A stretch of 64,000 bases of DNA from an uncultured Eubacterium sp. (GTDB lineage Bacteria > Bacillota > Clostridia > Lachnospirales > Lachnospiraceae). Below, in pieces: positions 34,218-44,220 of this stretch. A program made the position numbers and the translations under genes. Positions within the stretch are counted from its first letter, which is position 1, and each line of letters begins with the position of its first letter. The DNA lies in contig CAJTXO010000001.1 in the NCBI GenBank assembly GCA_910583555.1, positions 186,001 to 250,000 on the forward strand. The letters run 5' to 3'. The notes under the pieces are model-generated. The model was not told where the DNA came from. It searched no databases and was given only the letters and a program-made list of their open reading frames with translations.

Positions 34218-37082
34218 CTACGCCCGCGGACTTTCATCCGGCCCGAGGTACGAGTCGGGAAGCTCGCCCCGGTACAGAACAAGCCTCTGCAGCGCAAGTC
34301 CGGCCTCCACGCCATAAAAGCGGATCTCATTGACACCGGCCTCCAGCCTGTGTTTCGTGATCCCGTAATGGCAGTTATCCAAAACGCCCTCCGTCCACGT
34401 GTGCGGACGGTTCGGGCCGCCGCCGATCCGGTAATCCTCGGCCAGTATCGTATCACCTGTCACGAGCTCACCACCCGACGCAGACACCGCGTAGCGCATC
34501 GTCCTGCCGTGCTCGAGGTTGTTGCCCGGTGACGTGACCACGCGGAGGGAATAATCCCCCGCCTCTTTGACATAAACCGAATAGGTGAGGCACGGCGCCT
34601 TACCTATCTCATCAAAATTCGCCGTCGTCGGATAAATCTTCATCGAAGCATCCGTTTTGCCGTAAGCGGACAATTTCGTAAACGCGTACTCCCCGTACGG
34701 GATATTGTGCGCAAAATGCCCGGCCTCGATCGCCACAATGCCATCCCGTTCCACAAACGTTCCCGCCGGAACACCGTCCGGCACCGCGGTGTAGACAACG
34801 GATACCTCTACCCGGTTACTGCCCTCCGCCGCTTTCGAACCGCCCGCGGCTTTTATGACTGTCACCGTGCCCGAAAAACTGTCCTTGCAACCCGGGTCGA
34901 TTGAAATTTCCACCGTCACGACCTCATCCGCTGCCGTCCCCGCCGTCTGGCTGACGATTATGCCATCCGACGCCTGGATCTCGTAATCAAACGGCTCCAC
35001 GCCGGCATTGGCGATCTCGATCGCATATTTTTCTTTCCCCAGCGCGGTAAACTCCGGCAGACAAATCGTCCCCTCCGCGGCAAACGCGTCCGCGCCTTCC
35101 GCGTGCACGAGCATCCGGCTCCCGCTCTCCGGTTCGATCCGCTCTGTCTCCGGATAATGCCAGCCCTCGTCGTTCCAGGTGACAAAACATGCGTGGGCCG
35201 ACATCATCATGCCCTTCCATTTGCCTTCCGCCATTTCCTCGTTATAATACGCCGTCAACCGCTCGTCACGGCGGATCGCCTGTTCCACCCTCTCGGCATA
35301 ACCGTTCGCCGCCGCAAGCCCCATCTTCGCGTACCAGTTGTTCAGCGCGGCATACAGGCTCATAAGCTGTAAGTTCATGCCCGCAACTGCCGGATAATAG
35401 ACGACACTGTAAAACGTCGCCGCGCACTCCTCCGGAATGCAGTCTTTCACGCCGTCCACTTTGGCGATCAACGCCTCGCAGCGGGCGATCATCTTCTTCG
35501 TCTCATTAAAATGGGATACGTGGTACACGCCCGGATTCATCGCCTCCGGACGGCGCAGTCCGTGGATCCGCGTATATTCGCGCAAAATATCACCGATCGT
35601 CTGTTTGACCGCTTCATCTGCCACATAAGCGCCAAACTGCTCCTCCACCCAGGAGGCGAGAAATTCATCGGTCTGGTTCGGGTGCTCCGTCCCCATATGT
35701 TCAAAATCATACGCCAGTTCCATAAAATACGATAATGGCAGCTCATTCGGCCGCACGTCCCCGACATTGACGATCCACAGATCGCGGATGCCGTAATCAT
35801 AGGCCATCGACACCTGTTCCCACACTTTCGGCAGCGTCGTGGAATTGACCCACTCATAGGAAATCGGCGCGCCGTGGTAATCGAAATGATAGTACAGCCC
35901 CCAGCCCGCCTCGCGGCCGCGTATGTCCTCGGTCGGAAGCGTCCGCACATTCCCGAAATTATCATCGGAAAGAAGCAGCGTAACGTCATCGAGCCCGTCC
36001 CACGAACGGAGACCCTCGACGCCGTCGCCGCCATAGTAAAAGCCCTCGACCTCTTTATAAAGAGCCAGCATCTTCGGCATGTGATCGCAGCCCTTTTCCC
36101 GTATGATCCGCTTCTGGTCGGTAATGATCTGGCGCAGAAGTTCCACATTTTCCTGGATTGTCGAATCCGGCCCGAGCATCATCGTATCGCGCTCCCCGCG
36201 CATGCCGATGGTGATCATGTGCTTAAAATCCTTATCCCTCTCCACGCCGTCTTCCCAGTAACGGTACAGGCCTTCCCCGTTCGTGTAATAATTCCAGTCC
36301 TTCCCGTACCCCACATTATTTTCGTCGGTTTTGACCTTGTCCCACTCCTCGCTGGCGCGCATGAGCGGCTCATGGTGCGACTGCCCGATCGTGATGCCGA
36401 GATCGGTCGCCAGCTTGATGATCGCCAGCGGGTCTTCCGAGCCGTCGAGCGGAAGCGAAGCCGACCACATCGCCGGCCAGAAATAATTTCCCTTCAAACG
36501 GAGCAAAAGGTCAAACACCTTTTCATAAAAAAACTCATTGAAATCCCCAAATGTATTCATGACAAAGTTCCCGAGTGACGGCCACTCATCATTCATAAAA
36601 AATCCGCGGAATTTCACGGACGGTTCCTTCGAAACGAAATCCACGCTTTCATCCAGAACGAGTTCCTTCCGCTTCGCCGGCTTTACGTCCGCCCAGTACA
36701 CCCAGGGCGACACCCCAATGCTGCGTGAAATGTGGTAGATGCCGAACAGCGTGGCGATCGTCTCCGTCCCGCAGATCACGAGTTTTTCCGTTCCCTGATA
36801 GGATACGAGCCGGACGAGGAATGACTCCCTCTTTCCCCTCAGCCCCGATACGTCCAATACGCCCTCTTCCTCCAGCCGGCTCATGAGCGGCGAAGCGCCA
36901 AGAGTCCCCACGAGCACCTGCGGCTCTCCCGTCACGTCCTCATCGAGCGCCACCGCGGCGTCGGAAACGAGTTCCACGTCTTTACTGAAAATGCGTGCCA
37001 CATGCACGAGTCCCCTGCGATCAGCCGCTTCTTTATCCACATAAATACCGGCCGCTTTTTCTTTTACCAAATAAAATTTCAT
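34218..37082 (-). CDS. GH115 xylan alpha-1,2-glucuronidase
   Basis: The 954-residue protein matches GH115 throughout: the N-terminal domain with VICGTETIATLFGIYHISRSIGVSPWVYWADVKP, the barrel with SVKFRGFFMNDEWPSL, LLLRLKGNYFWPAMW, GITIGQSHHEPLMRASEEW, GVEGLRSWDGLDDVTLLLSDDNFGNVRTLP and FDYHGAPISYEWVNST, plus C-terminal domains ending GVEAGLALQRLVLYR. No signal peptide, so it may act inside the cell on imported oligosaccharides. It removes (4-O-methyl-)glucuronic acid from xylan side chains. The upstream uxaC processes glucuronate. Confidence 0.93.
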   Translation of the reverse strand: MKFYLVKEKAAGIYVDKEAADRRGLVHVARIFSKDVELVSDAAVALDEDVTGEPQVLVGTLGASPLMSRLEEEGVLDVSGLRGKRESFLVRLVSYQGTEKLVICGTETIATLFGIYHISRSIGVSPWVYWADVKPAKRKELVLDESVDFVSKEPSVKFRGFFMNDEWPSLGNFVMNTFGDFNEFFYEKVFDLLLRLKGNYFWPAMWSASLPLDGSEDPLAIIKLATDLGITIGQSHHEPLMRASEEWDKVKTDENNVGYGKDWNYYTNGEGLYRYWEDGVERDKDFKHMITIGMRGERDTMMLGPDSTIQENVELLRQIITDQKRIIREKGCDHMPKMLALYKEVEGFYYGGDGVEGLRSWDGLDDVTLLLSDDNFGNVRTLPTEDIRGREAGWGLYYHFDYHGAPISYEWVNSTTLPKVWEQVSMAYDYGIRDLWIVNVGDVRPNELPLSYFMELAYDFEHMGTEHPNQTDEFLASWVEEQFGAYVADEAVKQTIGDILREYTRIHGLRRPEAMNPGVYHVSHFNETKKMIARCEALIAKVDGVKDCIPEECAATFYSVVYYPAVAGMNLQLMSLYAALNNWYAKMGLAAANGYAERVEQAIRRDERLTAYYNEEMAEGKWKGMMMSAHACFVTWNDEGWHYPETERIEPESGSRMLVHAEGADAFAAEGTICLPEFTALGKEKYAIEIANAGVEPFDYEIQASDGIIVSQTAGTAADEVVTVEISIDPGCKDSFSGTVTVIKAAGGSKAAEGSNRVEVSVVYTAVPDGVPAGTFVERDGIVAIEAGHFAHNIPYGEYAFTKLSAYGKTDASMKIYPTTANFDEIGKAPCLTYSVYVKEAGDYSLRVVTSPGNNLEHGRTMRYAVSASGGELVTGDTILAEDYRIGGGPNRPHTWTEGVLDNCHYGITKHRLEAGVNEIRFYGVEAGLALQRLVLYRGELPDSYLGPDESPRA

Positions 37083-37138
37083 ACTTTTTCCCCCATGTGC
37101 GCACGCCTTTTGCGCATCAAAGAACTAGAAGTTCTTAC

Positions 37139-37200
37139 CAAGTTTGGGCGTGCGCGCACAAACTTGCCGAGTGAAAAATTTATTTTTCACTCTCTCCTCC
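37139..37200. repeat. Two-hairpin intergenic element upstream of GH115
   Basis: CAAGTTTG/CAAACTTG arms around GGCGTGCGCGCA, then AGTGAAAAAT/ATTTTTCACT-type arms and CTCTCCTCC. It is closely similar to 13112-13194. Confidence 0.55.
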
Positions 37201-37213
37201 ATTTATGTACTGA

Positions 37214-38620
37214 TCAAACATCAAATCCAAAATAAGCAACCGCGTTCCCATACGATATATCTTTTACAAGACCGCCCAACAGATCATAATCCTCCGGATA
37301 TTCCCCATTCTCCACAAGCTTCCCGATAAAATCGCATAAGATACGGCGGAAATACTCGTGTCTGGGATAAGATACAAAACTCCGCGAATCGGTCAGCATG
37401 CCGATAAAGTTCCCGAGAAGCCCGAGGCTCGCCAGTGAGGTGATCTGCTCGGTCATCCCCGGCTTATGGTCATTGAACCACCACGCCGATCCCTGCTGGA
37501 TCTTACCGCGGATGCCATCCCCCTGAAAACAGCCGAGGATCGTGCCGATCACCGCGTTATCCGTGGGATTCAGCGAGTAGAGGATCGTCTTCGGCAGCTC
37601 GCCGGTGCGGCACAGCGCATTCAGAAAATCCGCCACTTCCGCCGTAAACCCTTTTTCGTTGATACAATCGATTCCGGCATTGGCTCCCGCGGCCTTGAAC
37701 ACCCGCTCATTATTTTCCCTTTTCGCGCCGTAGTGAAGCTGCATCGCCAAATCCCTCGCCGCGTACTCACGGCCGAAAAAGAGCATCATCATCGTCTTAA
37801 ACTGTAAAACCTCTTCGTGCGTCAGCGTCTCTCCCGCCAGGCTTCGCGTTACCAAAAGTTCCATTTCCTCGTCAGACACCGGACGGTACTCGGCATTGTC
37901 CAGTCCGTGGTCGGTGATCCGGCACCCATTCTCCACAAAATAGTCGAGCCGTTTGACCAGCGCCTGTTTCATCGAACCGAAATCCGTGATCGCGACGCCG
38001 CTCACTTCGGTCAGCTTTTTCACATAGTCACAAAATCCTTCCTTTTCCGGACACATGACGAGATCCGGCCGCCATGCCGGAAGTACCTGGACGTCAAACG
38101 TCTCGTCATCCCGGATCTGCTTATGATAACGCAGGTCGTCCACCGGATCGTCCGTCGTGCAGACCAGCGTGACATTCGACATACGGATCAGATTTCTCGC
38201 TGACATATCTGGTGACTGCAGCTTTTCATTACAGGCGTCATAAATCGCCTTCCAGTTTTTCCCACTTAATGGCTCATAAATACCAAAATACCGCTGGAGC
38301 TCTAAATGGCACCAGTGGTACATCGGATTCCCTATCGCCCGTGGCAGCGCTTCCGCGAACGCATGAAATTTTTCTTCGTCCGGCGCATCGCCGGTGATAT
38401 ACCTCTCATCCACACCATTCGACCGCATGATACGCCATTTGTAATGATCCCCGCCGAGCCACAGTTCCGTCATATTCCGAAACCGCCTGTCCTCCGCGAT
38501 CTCCTTCGGTTCCAAATGACAATGATAGTCAAGAACCGGCGTCGGTTCGGCATACTCATGAAATAACTTCCTGGCCGTCCCCGTCGTCAATAAAAAATCC
38601 TCATCCATAAACCCTTTCAT
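37214..38620 (-). CDS. uxaC: Glucuronate isomerase
   Basis: From ATG 38620 after GGAG (MKGFMDEDFLL) the protein is 468 residues, the family's usual length. Hallmarks: LDYHCHLEPKEIAEDRRF (metal-binding HCH), LVCTTDDPVDDLRYH, MQLHYGAKRENN, and DSRSFVSYPRHEYFRRILC at the C-terminal part. It converts D-glucuronate to D-fructuronate. With GH115 it forms a glucuronoxylan side-chain module on the minus strand. Confidence 0.95.
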   Translation of the reverse strand: MKGFMDEDFLLTTGTARKLFHEYAEPTPVLDYHCHLEPKEIAEDRRFRNMTELWLGGDHYKWRIMRSNGVDERYITGDAPDEEKFHAFAEALPRAIGNPMYHWCHLELQRYFGIYEPLSGKNWKAIYDACNEKLQSPDMSARNLIRMSNVTLVCTTDDPVDDLRYHKQIRDDETFDVQVLPAWRPDLVMCPEKEGFCDYVKKLTEVSGVAITDFGSMKQALVKRLDYFVENGCRITDHGLDNAEYRPVSDEEMELLVTRSLAGETLTHEEVLQFKTMMMLFFGREYAARDLAMQLHYGAKRENNERVFKAAGANAGIDCINEKGFTAEVADFLNALCRTGELPKTILYSLNPTDNAVIGTILGCFQGDGIRGKIQQGSAWWFNDHKPGMTEQITSLASLGLLGNFIGMLTDSRSFVSYPRHEYFRRILCDFIGKLVENGEYPEDYDLLGGLVKDISYGNAVAYFGFDV

Positions 38621-38676
38621 TTCACACTCCATTCCTGCGTATACTGTACGCGTAAATTAAACACTTATGCACTCCT

Positions 38677-38722
38677 CAAGTTGCGAAGCAACTTGCCAAC
38701 AAGCGCCTGGGCGCTTGTTTTA
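38677..38722. repeat. Two adjacent hairpins between deacetylase and uxaC
   Basis: CAAGTTGC/GCAACTTG (38677-38695) and AACAAGCGCC/GGCGCTTGTT (38698-38720), the second followed on + by TTTT. They may terminate or separate the transcripts. On the minus strand neither has a T-tract. Confidence 0.5.
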
Positions 38723-38730
38723 GCACTTAT

Positions 38731-39621
38731 TTATTTATTGCCATCTAGATAAGCCTTCCCCGCCTGCAGTTTCTTTCCGTTCCTCTCGGCCAGTTCGCTC
38801 ACCGTCAGGATATCGTACCCCTGTTCCTGCAGCCAGGGCACCACCTGCTTGATCGACTCCGCCGTCTCCGGGTGTATGTCGTGCATCAGTATGATATCTC
38901 CGTCTTTTACCTCTTTTTTTACCTTTTTAAATATCTTCTTCGCATTTCTCGTTTTCCAGTCGAGTGTATCCAGACTCCACAGTATCATCGGCTTATCGAG
39001 GCGCTTTCTCATCGTATCGCTGATCGCTCCGTATGGCGGCCGGAGATACTGGATCTGATACCCGCCTGTCATTTTCTTCACCGTCTTATCTGTCTTGTTC
39101 ATCTGGTCCTTCACCTTTGACCAGGGAAGTTTGTTTAACTGCGGGTGATCCCACGAATGGCTCGCAATCTCGCATCCCGCTTCCAGTTCCATCTTGAGTA
39201 TATCACCATCCACTTTCGCCCGGCTTCCCAAAACAAAAAATGTCGCATGGGCGCCACAGCTTTTCAGAACGTCTAAGATCTTTCCTGTGTTTTCCCGCGA
39301 CGGGCCGTCATCAAACGTGAGCGCTACTGCCTTTTCCCTTGTTGCCGCCGTCGGTGCCGGTGCCGGTGTATCCGCCGGGAGCGCTGCTGCCTGCACGGCT
39401 TCCGCTGAAACCGCTTGCTCGGAAACGGCCGCTGAGACATTGTCGTTCTTTCCCTGACCTGCCCCGCCCGGCTGATTATCCTTTACGATCGAGTAAATCT
39501 TAAACCCGGTGATGCCCAGCACGATCACGATCACCGCTGCCAACGCGATCTGCAGGAGCATGATCCGCCTCTGTAAATTTCTCCGCCTGGATCTCCTGTG
39601 TAAATACTCATACCTGCTCAT
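38731..39621 (-). CDS. Membrane-anchored polysaccharide deacetylase
   Basis: From ATG 39621 (after GGGAGG) it encodes 296 residues: basic N-terminus, one transmembrane helix (IALAAVIVIVLGITGFKIYSI), an Ala/Thr/Pro linker, then a NodB domain with TFDDGPS (catalytic Asp and metal Asp), SHSWDHP (metal His pair), RPPYG and ILMHDIHPET. It removes acetyl groups from peptidoglycan or other glycans at the cell surface. It is next after the efflux genes on the same strand and may share their transcript. Confidence 0.92.
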   Translation of the reverse strand: MSRYEYLHRRSRRRNLQRRIMLLQIALAAVIVIVLGITGFKIYSIVKDNQPGGAGQGKNDNVSAAVSEQAVSAEAVQAAALPADTPAPAPTAATREKAVALTFDDGPSRENTGKILDVLKSCGAHATFFVLGSRAKVDGDILKMELEAGCEIASHSWDHPQLNKLPWSKVKDQMNKTDKTVKKMTGGYQIQYLRPPYGAISDTMRKRLDKPMILWSLDTLDWKTRNAKKIFKKVKKEVKDGDIILMHDIHPETAESIKQVVPWLQEQGYDILTVSELAERNGKKLQAGKAYLDGNK

Positions 39622-39674
39622 ATTAACCTCCCTATAATTCACTATCACTTACAGCTGACAGACCAATTGTACCA

Positions 39675-40685
39675 CTAATTTCCCGGTTTTTCAATGACAA
39701 TTTTCCCATCTACCATTTCCAATTTTACCTTATTTCCCTCCATTCCCATTTCCTGGAGAAGCTCTGCCGGTATCTGGATGCGCCCGGCGCGGTCGAGAAC
39801 GACAAATTCCTCCTGTACCTGTTCCTCCTGCCAGTCAATGCTTATATCTTCCAGCCGTTTCTTATATTCGCTCCTCATCACGCGCTCGCTGCTCGTCTTG
39901 CCGTCACGGATCGATATGACGCGGTTTACTTTCGAAGCCAGTTCCTTATCGTGCGTTACGATCACGATCGTGATGCCCAGTTCCTCGTTCAGTTTGCGGA
40001 ACATATCGAGTATGTCATCCGCCGTCCGGCGGTCAACGGCTCCCGTCGGCTCGTCTGCCAGAAGAAGCTTCGGATTGTTCGCCAGTGCGATGGCGATCGC
40101 CACACGCTGCTGCTCCCCGCCGGAGAGCTGGCTCAGCTTATTGTCTTTCCGCTTTGCTAATCCGACCAGTTCCAGCAGTTCAAGTGCCCGTTTCTGCTTT
40201 TCGTGCTCCGACAGCGAATCCTTGCGAAAGAGCATCGGCGTCATCACGTTTTCCCATGCCGTCAGGTAGGGCAGGAGATTCCTCGCGTTGTTCTGCCAGA
40301 CAAATCCCACCGTGCTCCGCTTATACTCCACCAGTTCGTCTTCTGTCATCTGGAACAGGTTTTTGCCGTCCACGTACAGTTTTCCCGCAGACGGGCGGTC
40401 GAGTCCACCGATCATGTTGAGAAACGTGGACTTGCCGCTCCCGCTGTTTCCGATGATCGCCATCAGTTCGCCCCGCTTCACGGTCAGGTCGAGTCCCTGG
40501 AGCGCTAACACCTCGATATCTTTTGTTTTATATATTTTTACCAGTCCGTCGCACTCGATCATCACGTCCTGCGGCACGTTCAGTTCCTCGACCGAACTGA
40601 CGCTCCCCGAAGCCTGTCTGCCCGCGTGGCGGAACTCCCCGATCTTCTGTACGAACTTATTATTCCCCCATACTTTATTCTTCAT
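39675..40685 (-). CDS. ABC ATPase fused to a SpoVT/AbrB-like tail
   Basis: The 336-residue ATPase starts at 40685 (MKNKVWGNNKF), overlapping the upstream ATPase stop. It has Walker A GNSGSGKST, signature LSGGEQQR and Walker B LLLADEPTGAVD of the LolD/MacB type. After about residue 270 comes a linker and a tail VVLDRAGRIQIPAELLQEMG, followed by VKLEMVDGKIVIEKPGN, which looks like the swapped-hairpin AbrB DNA-binding fold. It pairs with the ATPase at 40675 and permease at 41373. Confidence 0.88.
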   Translation of the reverse strand: MKNKVWGNNKFVQKIGEFRHAGRQASGSVSSVEELNVPQDVMIECDGLVKIYKTKDIEVLALQGLDLTVKRGELMAIIGNSGSGKSTFLNMIGGLDRPSAGKLYVDGKNLFQMTEDELVEYKRSTVGFVWQNNARNLLPYLTAWENVMTPMLFRKDSLSEHEKQKRALELLELVGLAKRKDNKLSQLSGGEQQRVAIAIALANNPKLLLADEPTGAVDRRTADDILDMFRKLNEELGITIVIVTHDKELASKVNRVISIRDGKTSSERVMRSEYKKRLEDISIDWQEEQVQEEFVVLDRAGRIQIPAELLQEMGMEGNKVKLEMVDGKIVIEKPGN

Positions 40686-41358
40686 CGACAATCTCACCGT
40701 CCTCCAAGTGATATATGCAGTCCGCTATATCCAGCAATCCCATATCGTGGGTCGTCATCACGATCGTAACTCCCTCCTTACTGATGAGTTCCTTGAAAAT
40801 CTTCATCACCTGGAGCCCGGTCGCCGTATCCAGTTCCGCCGTCGGTTCGTCCGCAAATATGATCTTCGGCTTGTGGGCGATCGCGCGCGCGATCGCCACA
40901 CGCTGCTGCTCTCCGCCGGAAAGTTCCTGCGGCATATGGTGCATACGCTGGCCGAGCCCCACGAGTTTCAGGCATTCCTCAGCCCGCTTCTTCTTGCTCC
41001 CCCCATATTTTGCCAGTCGGAGCAGAAATTCCACATTTTCGTAGGCGGTCATCATTGGAATGAGGGCCACCGACTGAAAGACGAAACCGACATTTGTCTT
41101 GCGGAATTCCTCCCGTTTCACCTCGCTCAGCTTCTCGAGGTTCTGTCCCTCAAATACAACGCTCCCCGCTTTCGGATAATCGAGCGCGCTCAGTATGTTC
41201 ATCAGGGTCGTCTTACCCGAACCAGAGCGCCCCCGCAGGATCGTCAGCTTTCCCGCCGGGATTTGGATATTGATGTCGTGGAGCGCCACAAATTCCCCAC
41301 CGCCTCCGTTTAACGGAAAACTCTGTTTTACTCCTTCGGTAACTAAAATATCTTCCAT
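40675..41358 (-). CDS. ABC transporter ATPase (LolD/MacB-like)
   Basis: The 227-residue ATPase has Walker A GRSGSGKTT, signature LSGGEQQR, Walker B IIFADEPTAELD and the VMTTHD switch His. It belongs to the FtsX-permease partner group. It is 14 bp downstream of the permease and overlaps the next ATPase. The second ATPase may form a heterodimer with it. Confidence 0.93.
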   Translation of the reverse strand: MEDILVTEGVKQSFPLNGGGGEFVALHDINIQIPAGKLTILRGRSGSGKTTLMNILSALDYPKAGSVVFEGQNLEKLSEVKREEFRKTNVGFVFQSVALIPMMTAYENVEFLLRLAKYGGSKKKRAEECLKLVGLGQRMHHMPQELSGGEQQRVAIARAIAHKPKIIFADEPTAELDTATGLQVMKIFKELISKEGVTIVMTTHDMGLLDIADCIYHLEDGEIVDEE

Positions 41359-41372
41359 AGCTATACCCCTTC

Positions 41373-44210
41373 CTAATCCTCACCAAGCTTCAGCGCCTGC
41401 GAAATATTGATCTTCGAGATCAGCTTTCCGAGGACGACCATACATACGATGATCACGATACCGATAATGCTGAACAGCCGGATCATATCTAACGGCCTGT
41501 TCACCACCTCGAGCGGGATCGCCTGATCAGTGGACGCATAGAAGATCTGCACGAGCGGCACAAACATCTTCGACGCCAAAAGTCCGATCACCGTTCCGAT
41601 CACGATCGACACCCCGGAACTGAAAATCTGCTCGTTGATGAGCATCTGTATCACTTCGCGCCGCGTCATACCCATCGCCCGGAACACGCCGAACAAAAGC
41701 TCTCTCTGCCGGATCGACAGGATCCAGTAGATGAGAAATCCCGTACAGCACAGGATCAGTATGACGATAAAACTCATCGTCAGGATACCGTTTGTCCCCT
41801 GGAACAGCGCGTCGTTGCGGACTTCGACAAGCTTCGCTGACACGTCCTCAAACGTCGTATATGTAATATTGTTTTCCTTCGCGTAATCATAAATAAACCG
41901 GGAAGAACCGTCCGTTTTCAGCCACACCTGATACGGCCGCAGGTTGAAATTCTGCTGCACCTGGGCCAGATTTGCCACGATCAGATAATTGTCCGTCGTG
42001 ACGAGCGTTTCCTCTTCGTTCAGCGAGTGCGTCTGCGCCACATATCCCGGGAAATAATCGACAAAGCCAAATACGACACCCTTTGCCTCCACACCCTCGT
42101 CGTTCGTATACGTGATCGGATCCCCGATCTTCATGCCGTACTGCGTATGGTAATTACTGCTCAAAAGCACGGCGTCCGACCGTCTGGCGATCGCGTTCAG
42201 GTAACGGTTGAGATGTACCGGGAGCAGGTCTGTCTGAAAATCCGAGACCGTCTTGCCGAAACTTTTCGTGTCAATGGCCATCAGCGTCGTCTTCACATTA
42301 CTATTTCCATCTTTTTTCGTATACGATGTCACGATGTCACTGTTTTTGTAAACCTTCGTGGCCGCCGTCACGCCCTCCATGCTCTCATACACTCCGAAAT
42401 CCGGCTCTGTATAAGTAAGTTCGAGATCGGGATAATACGTCAGCAGCAGTGAATTATCCTCCCACGGCTGCTGCAGAACGAGATCGGCGCCCGTGCTGTA
42501 GCGGATGCCCTTCTCCGAATTGGAAAGGATCGTCCGCGCCACAGTCGCGTTGAAAATACCGAGCGACACGGTGAACATCAAAAATACCATCATAAATCCC
42601 TGTTTCTTGCGCGTCCGTATGATCTGCAGGAACGAAGCGAAAAATGCCGGTTTCCAGTGTTTCCTTCCGATATAGTAGACGAGCTTGATCATGAGCGGCT
42701 GCAGGCGCAGGCCGACGAGGCTCGCACTGATGATGAACAGCGACGAGCAGATGAACAGGAACGGATCGATCGAATCGCCCTCGAGCATGCTCTTCATCAG
42801 CTCTTCCCTTCTCGCCGTAAAAGAATAGAGGCCGTAGAGGGAGACGATAAGCATGATCACGTCCAGATATACCCGGCTGAAAATGCTTTTCGCGTTGCGG
42901 TTTTTCTTGTGCTTGACATTGACGATCGAGACGTTCGCGTCCCGGATCACCGGCAGCACCATGAACGCGACAGAAATGACAATGGCCCCCAGCGTGTAAA
43001 CGAGTACGCCGCTGCCCATTCTGACGTGCAGTGCTTTTCTCTGGATAAATTCGAGGAACCCGTTTGTCGAACCGAGCGCTTTCGTCATAAAGTAGCCGAG
43101 CGGCACGCCGACGACGCAACTCGCCACCGACAGGATCAACGACTGCAGGAAATAGATCAAAAGGATCTGCAGCTTACTGCTCCCCCGGCTCTTTAACAGC
43201 GCGATCTCATTCTGTTCGAGGTCGAGCATCTGCCTGGAGATCATAAATATAAAAGCAAGGAGTAATGACAGCACCGGAATCTGTAAAATAAGGAGTGTCA
43301 TCGTCACCTTCTTTGCCGCCGTCTGGTATTCACGGTATACCGCGAGGTACTGCGGCTCATCCACCGCGGAAAAGCGGCCGGTATTTGAAGTCTCACGCAG
43401 TTTTTCCGTGCGGTCCACGATGCCGTCCACCTGTGACGGGCGCACGCTTTCATAATCAAAGACAAGACTGATGTCCGTCGATACATTAAACCGCTGGTTT
43501 TCCAGGTCGATAAACGTGCTCTGGAACAACTCCGGGTTCATAAACACCTCGACATAATATTCATTCGGACTTTTTACCCAGAATGGATCCTCGTAATCTT
43601 TGGCGTCAAATACACCCACGACCTTGATCTTCATATTGGAGCCGTCGCCGTTTTTCAGCTTGGCAAACTCGATCTCATCACCAAGTACGACGTCGAGCTT
43701 CGACATCGCGCGCTGGCTCAGGATGACGGGAATCATCCCGTTTTCGAGTTTTTCGCTGCCGTAAGCTTCGCCCGCCAGTATGTTTACATGATCGGCGAGT
43801 TCCGTCATCGCCGCGATACGCATTGATTTCGTGGCCGATTTATTGCCGCGGGACTGCAGGAAATTACCTCTGACTTTGGATACCCCCGACGTGTTGATGA
43901 GAAAATCCTGTTTGACTTCCAGTTCATCCGCCGACCGGGCAGCGATGTCCAGCATGCGCTTATACTCCGCTTCCTGCCCCTTTCCCTCGCTCATGGATGC
44001 GCGGAACGTCAGGATGCCTGGGGAAGTGTTCGTTTCCTCAATAAATTTGGAATATTTTGATTTCAATGTCTTCTCCAATGCCGCGTCCTGGTACATCGGG
44101 TTAGAACTGGCGATCGCCGCAAGAAGGATATTTCCGATCAACAGACATACGACCATCCATTTTTTATGTATCAGTTTCTGTTTGATAAAACGTATCATTT
44201 GTCTGAACAC
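41373..44210 (-). CDS. FtsX/MacB-type ABC permease
   Basis: The 945-residue membrane protein has an N-terminal helix (WMVVCLLIGNILLAAIASSNPMYQ), a large extracytoplasmic MacB-like domain (with NVSTDISLVFDYESV), then blocks of three helices (LLLAFIFMISRQML, SLILSVASCVVG, VLVYTLGAIVISVAF), another extracytoplasmic domain and a final three-helix block (IVILILCCTGFLIYWILSIRQRELLFGVFRAMG). It likely exports a lipid-linked or amphipathic substrate with the three adaptors encoded upstream. Confidence 0.92.
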   Translation of the reverse strand: MFRQMIRFIKQKLIHKKWMVVCLLIGNILLAAIASSNPMYQDAALEKTLKSKYSKFIEETNTSPGILTFRASMSEGKGQEAEYKRMLDIAARSADELEVKQDFLINTSGVSKVRGNFLQSRGNKSATKSMRIAAMTELADHVNILAGEAYGSEKLENGMIPVILSQRAMSKLDVVLGDEIEFAKLKNGDGSNMKIKVVGVFDAKDYEDPFWVKSPNEYYVEVFMNPELFQSTFIDLENQRFNVSTDISLVFDYESVRPSQVDGIVDRTEKLRETSNTGRFSAVDEPQYLAVYREYQTAAKKVTMTLLILQIPVLSLLLAFIFMISRQMLDLEQNEIALLKSRGSSKLQILLIYFLQSLILSVASCVVGVPLGYFMTKALGSTNGFLEFIQRKALHVRMGSGVLVYTLGAIVISVAFMVLPVIRDANVSIVNVKHKKNRNAKSIFSRVYLDVIMLIVSLYGLYSFTARREELMKSMLEGDSIDPFLFICSSLFIISASLVGLRLQPLMIKLVYYIGRKHWKPAFFASFLQIIRTRKKQGFMMVFLMFTVSLGIFNATVARTILSNSEKGIRYSTGADLVLQQPWEDNSLLLTYYPDLELTYTEPDFGVYESMEGVTAATKVYKNSDIVTSYTKKDGNSNVKTTLMAIDTKSFGKTVSDFQTDLLPVHLNRYLNAIARRSDAVLLSSNYHTQYGMKIGDPITYTNDEGVEAKGVVFGFVDYFPGYVAQTHSLNEEETLVTTDNYLIVANLAQVQQNFNLRPYQVWLKTDGSSRFIYDYAKENNITYTTFEDVSAKLVEVRNDALFQGTNGILTMSFIVILILCCTGFLIYWILSIRQRELLFGVFRAMGMTRREVIQMLINEQIFSSGVSIVIGTVIGLLASKMFVPLVQIFYASTDQAIPLEVVNRPLDMIRLFSIIGIVIIVCMVVLGKLISKINISQALKLGED

Positions 44211-44220
44211 ACCTCCCTCT

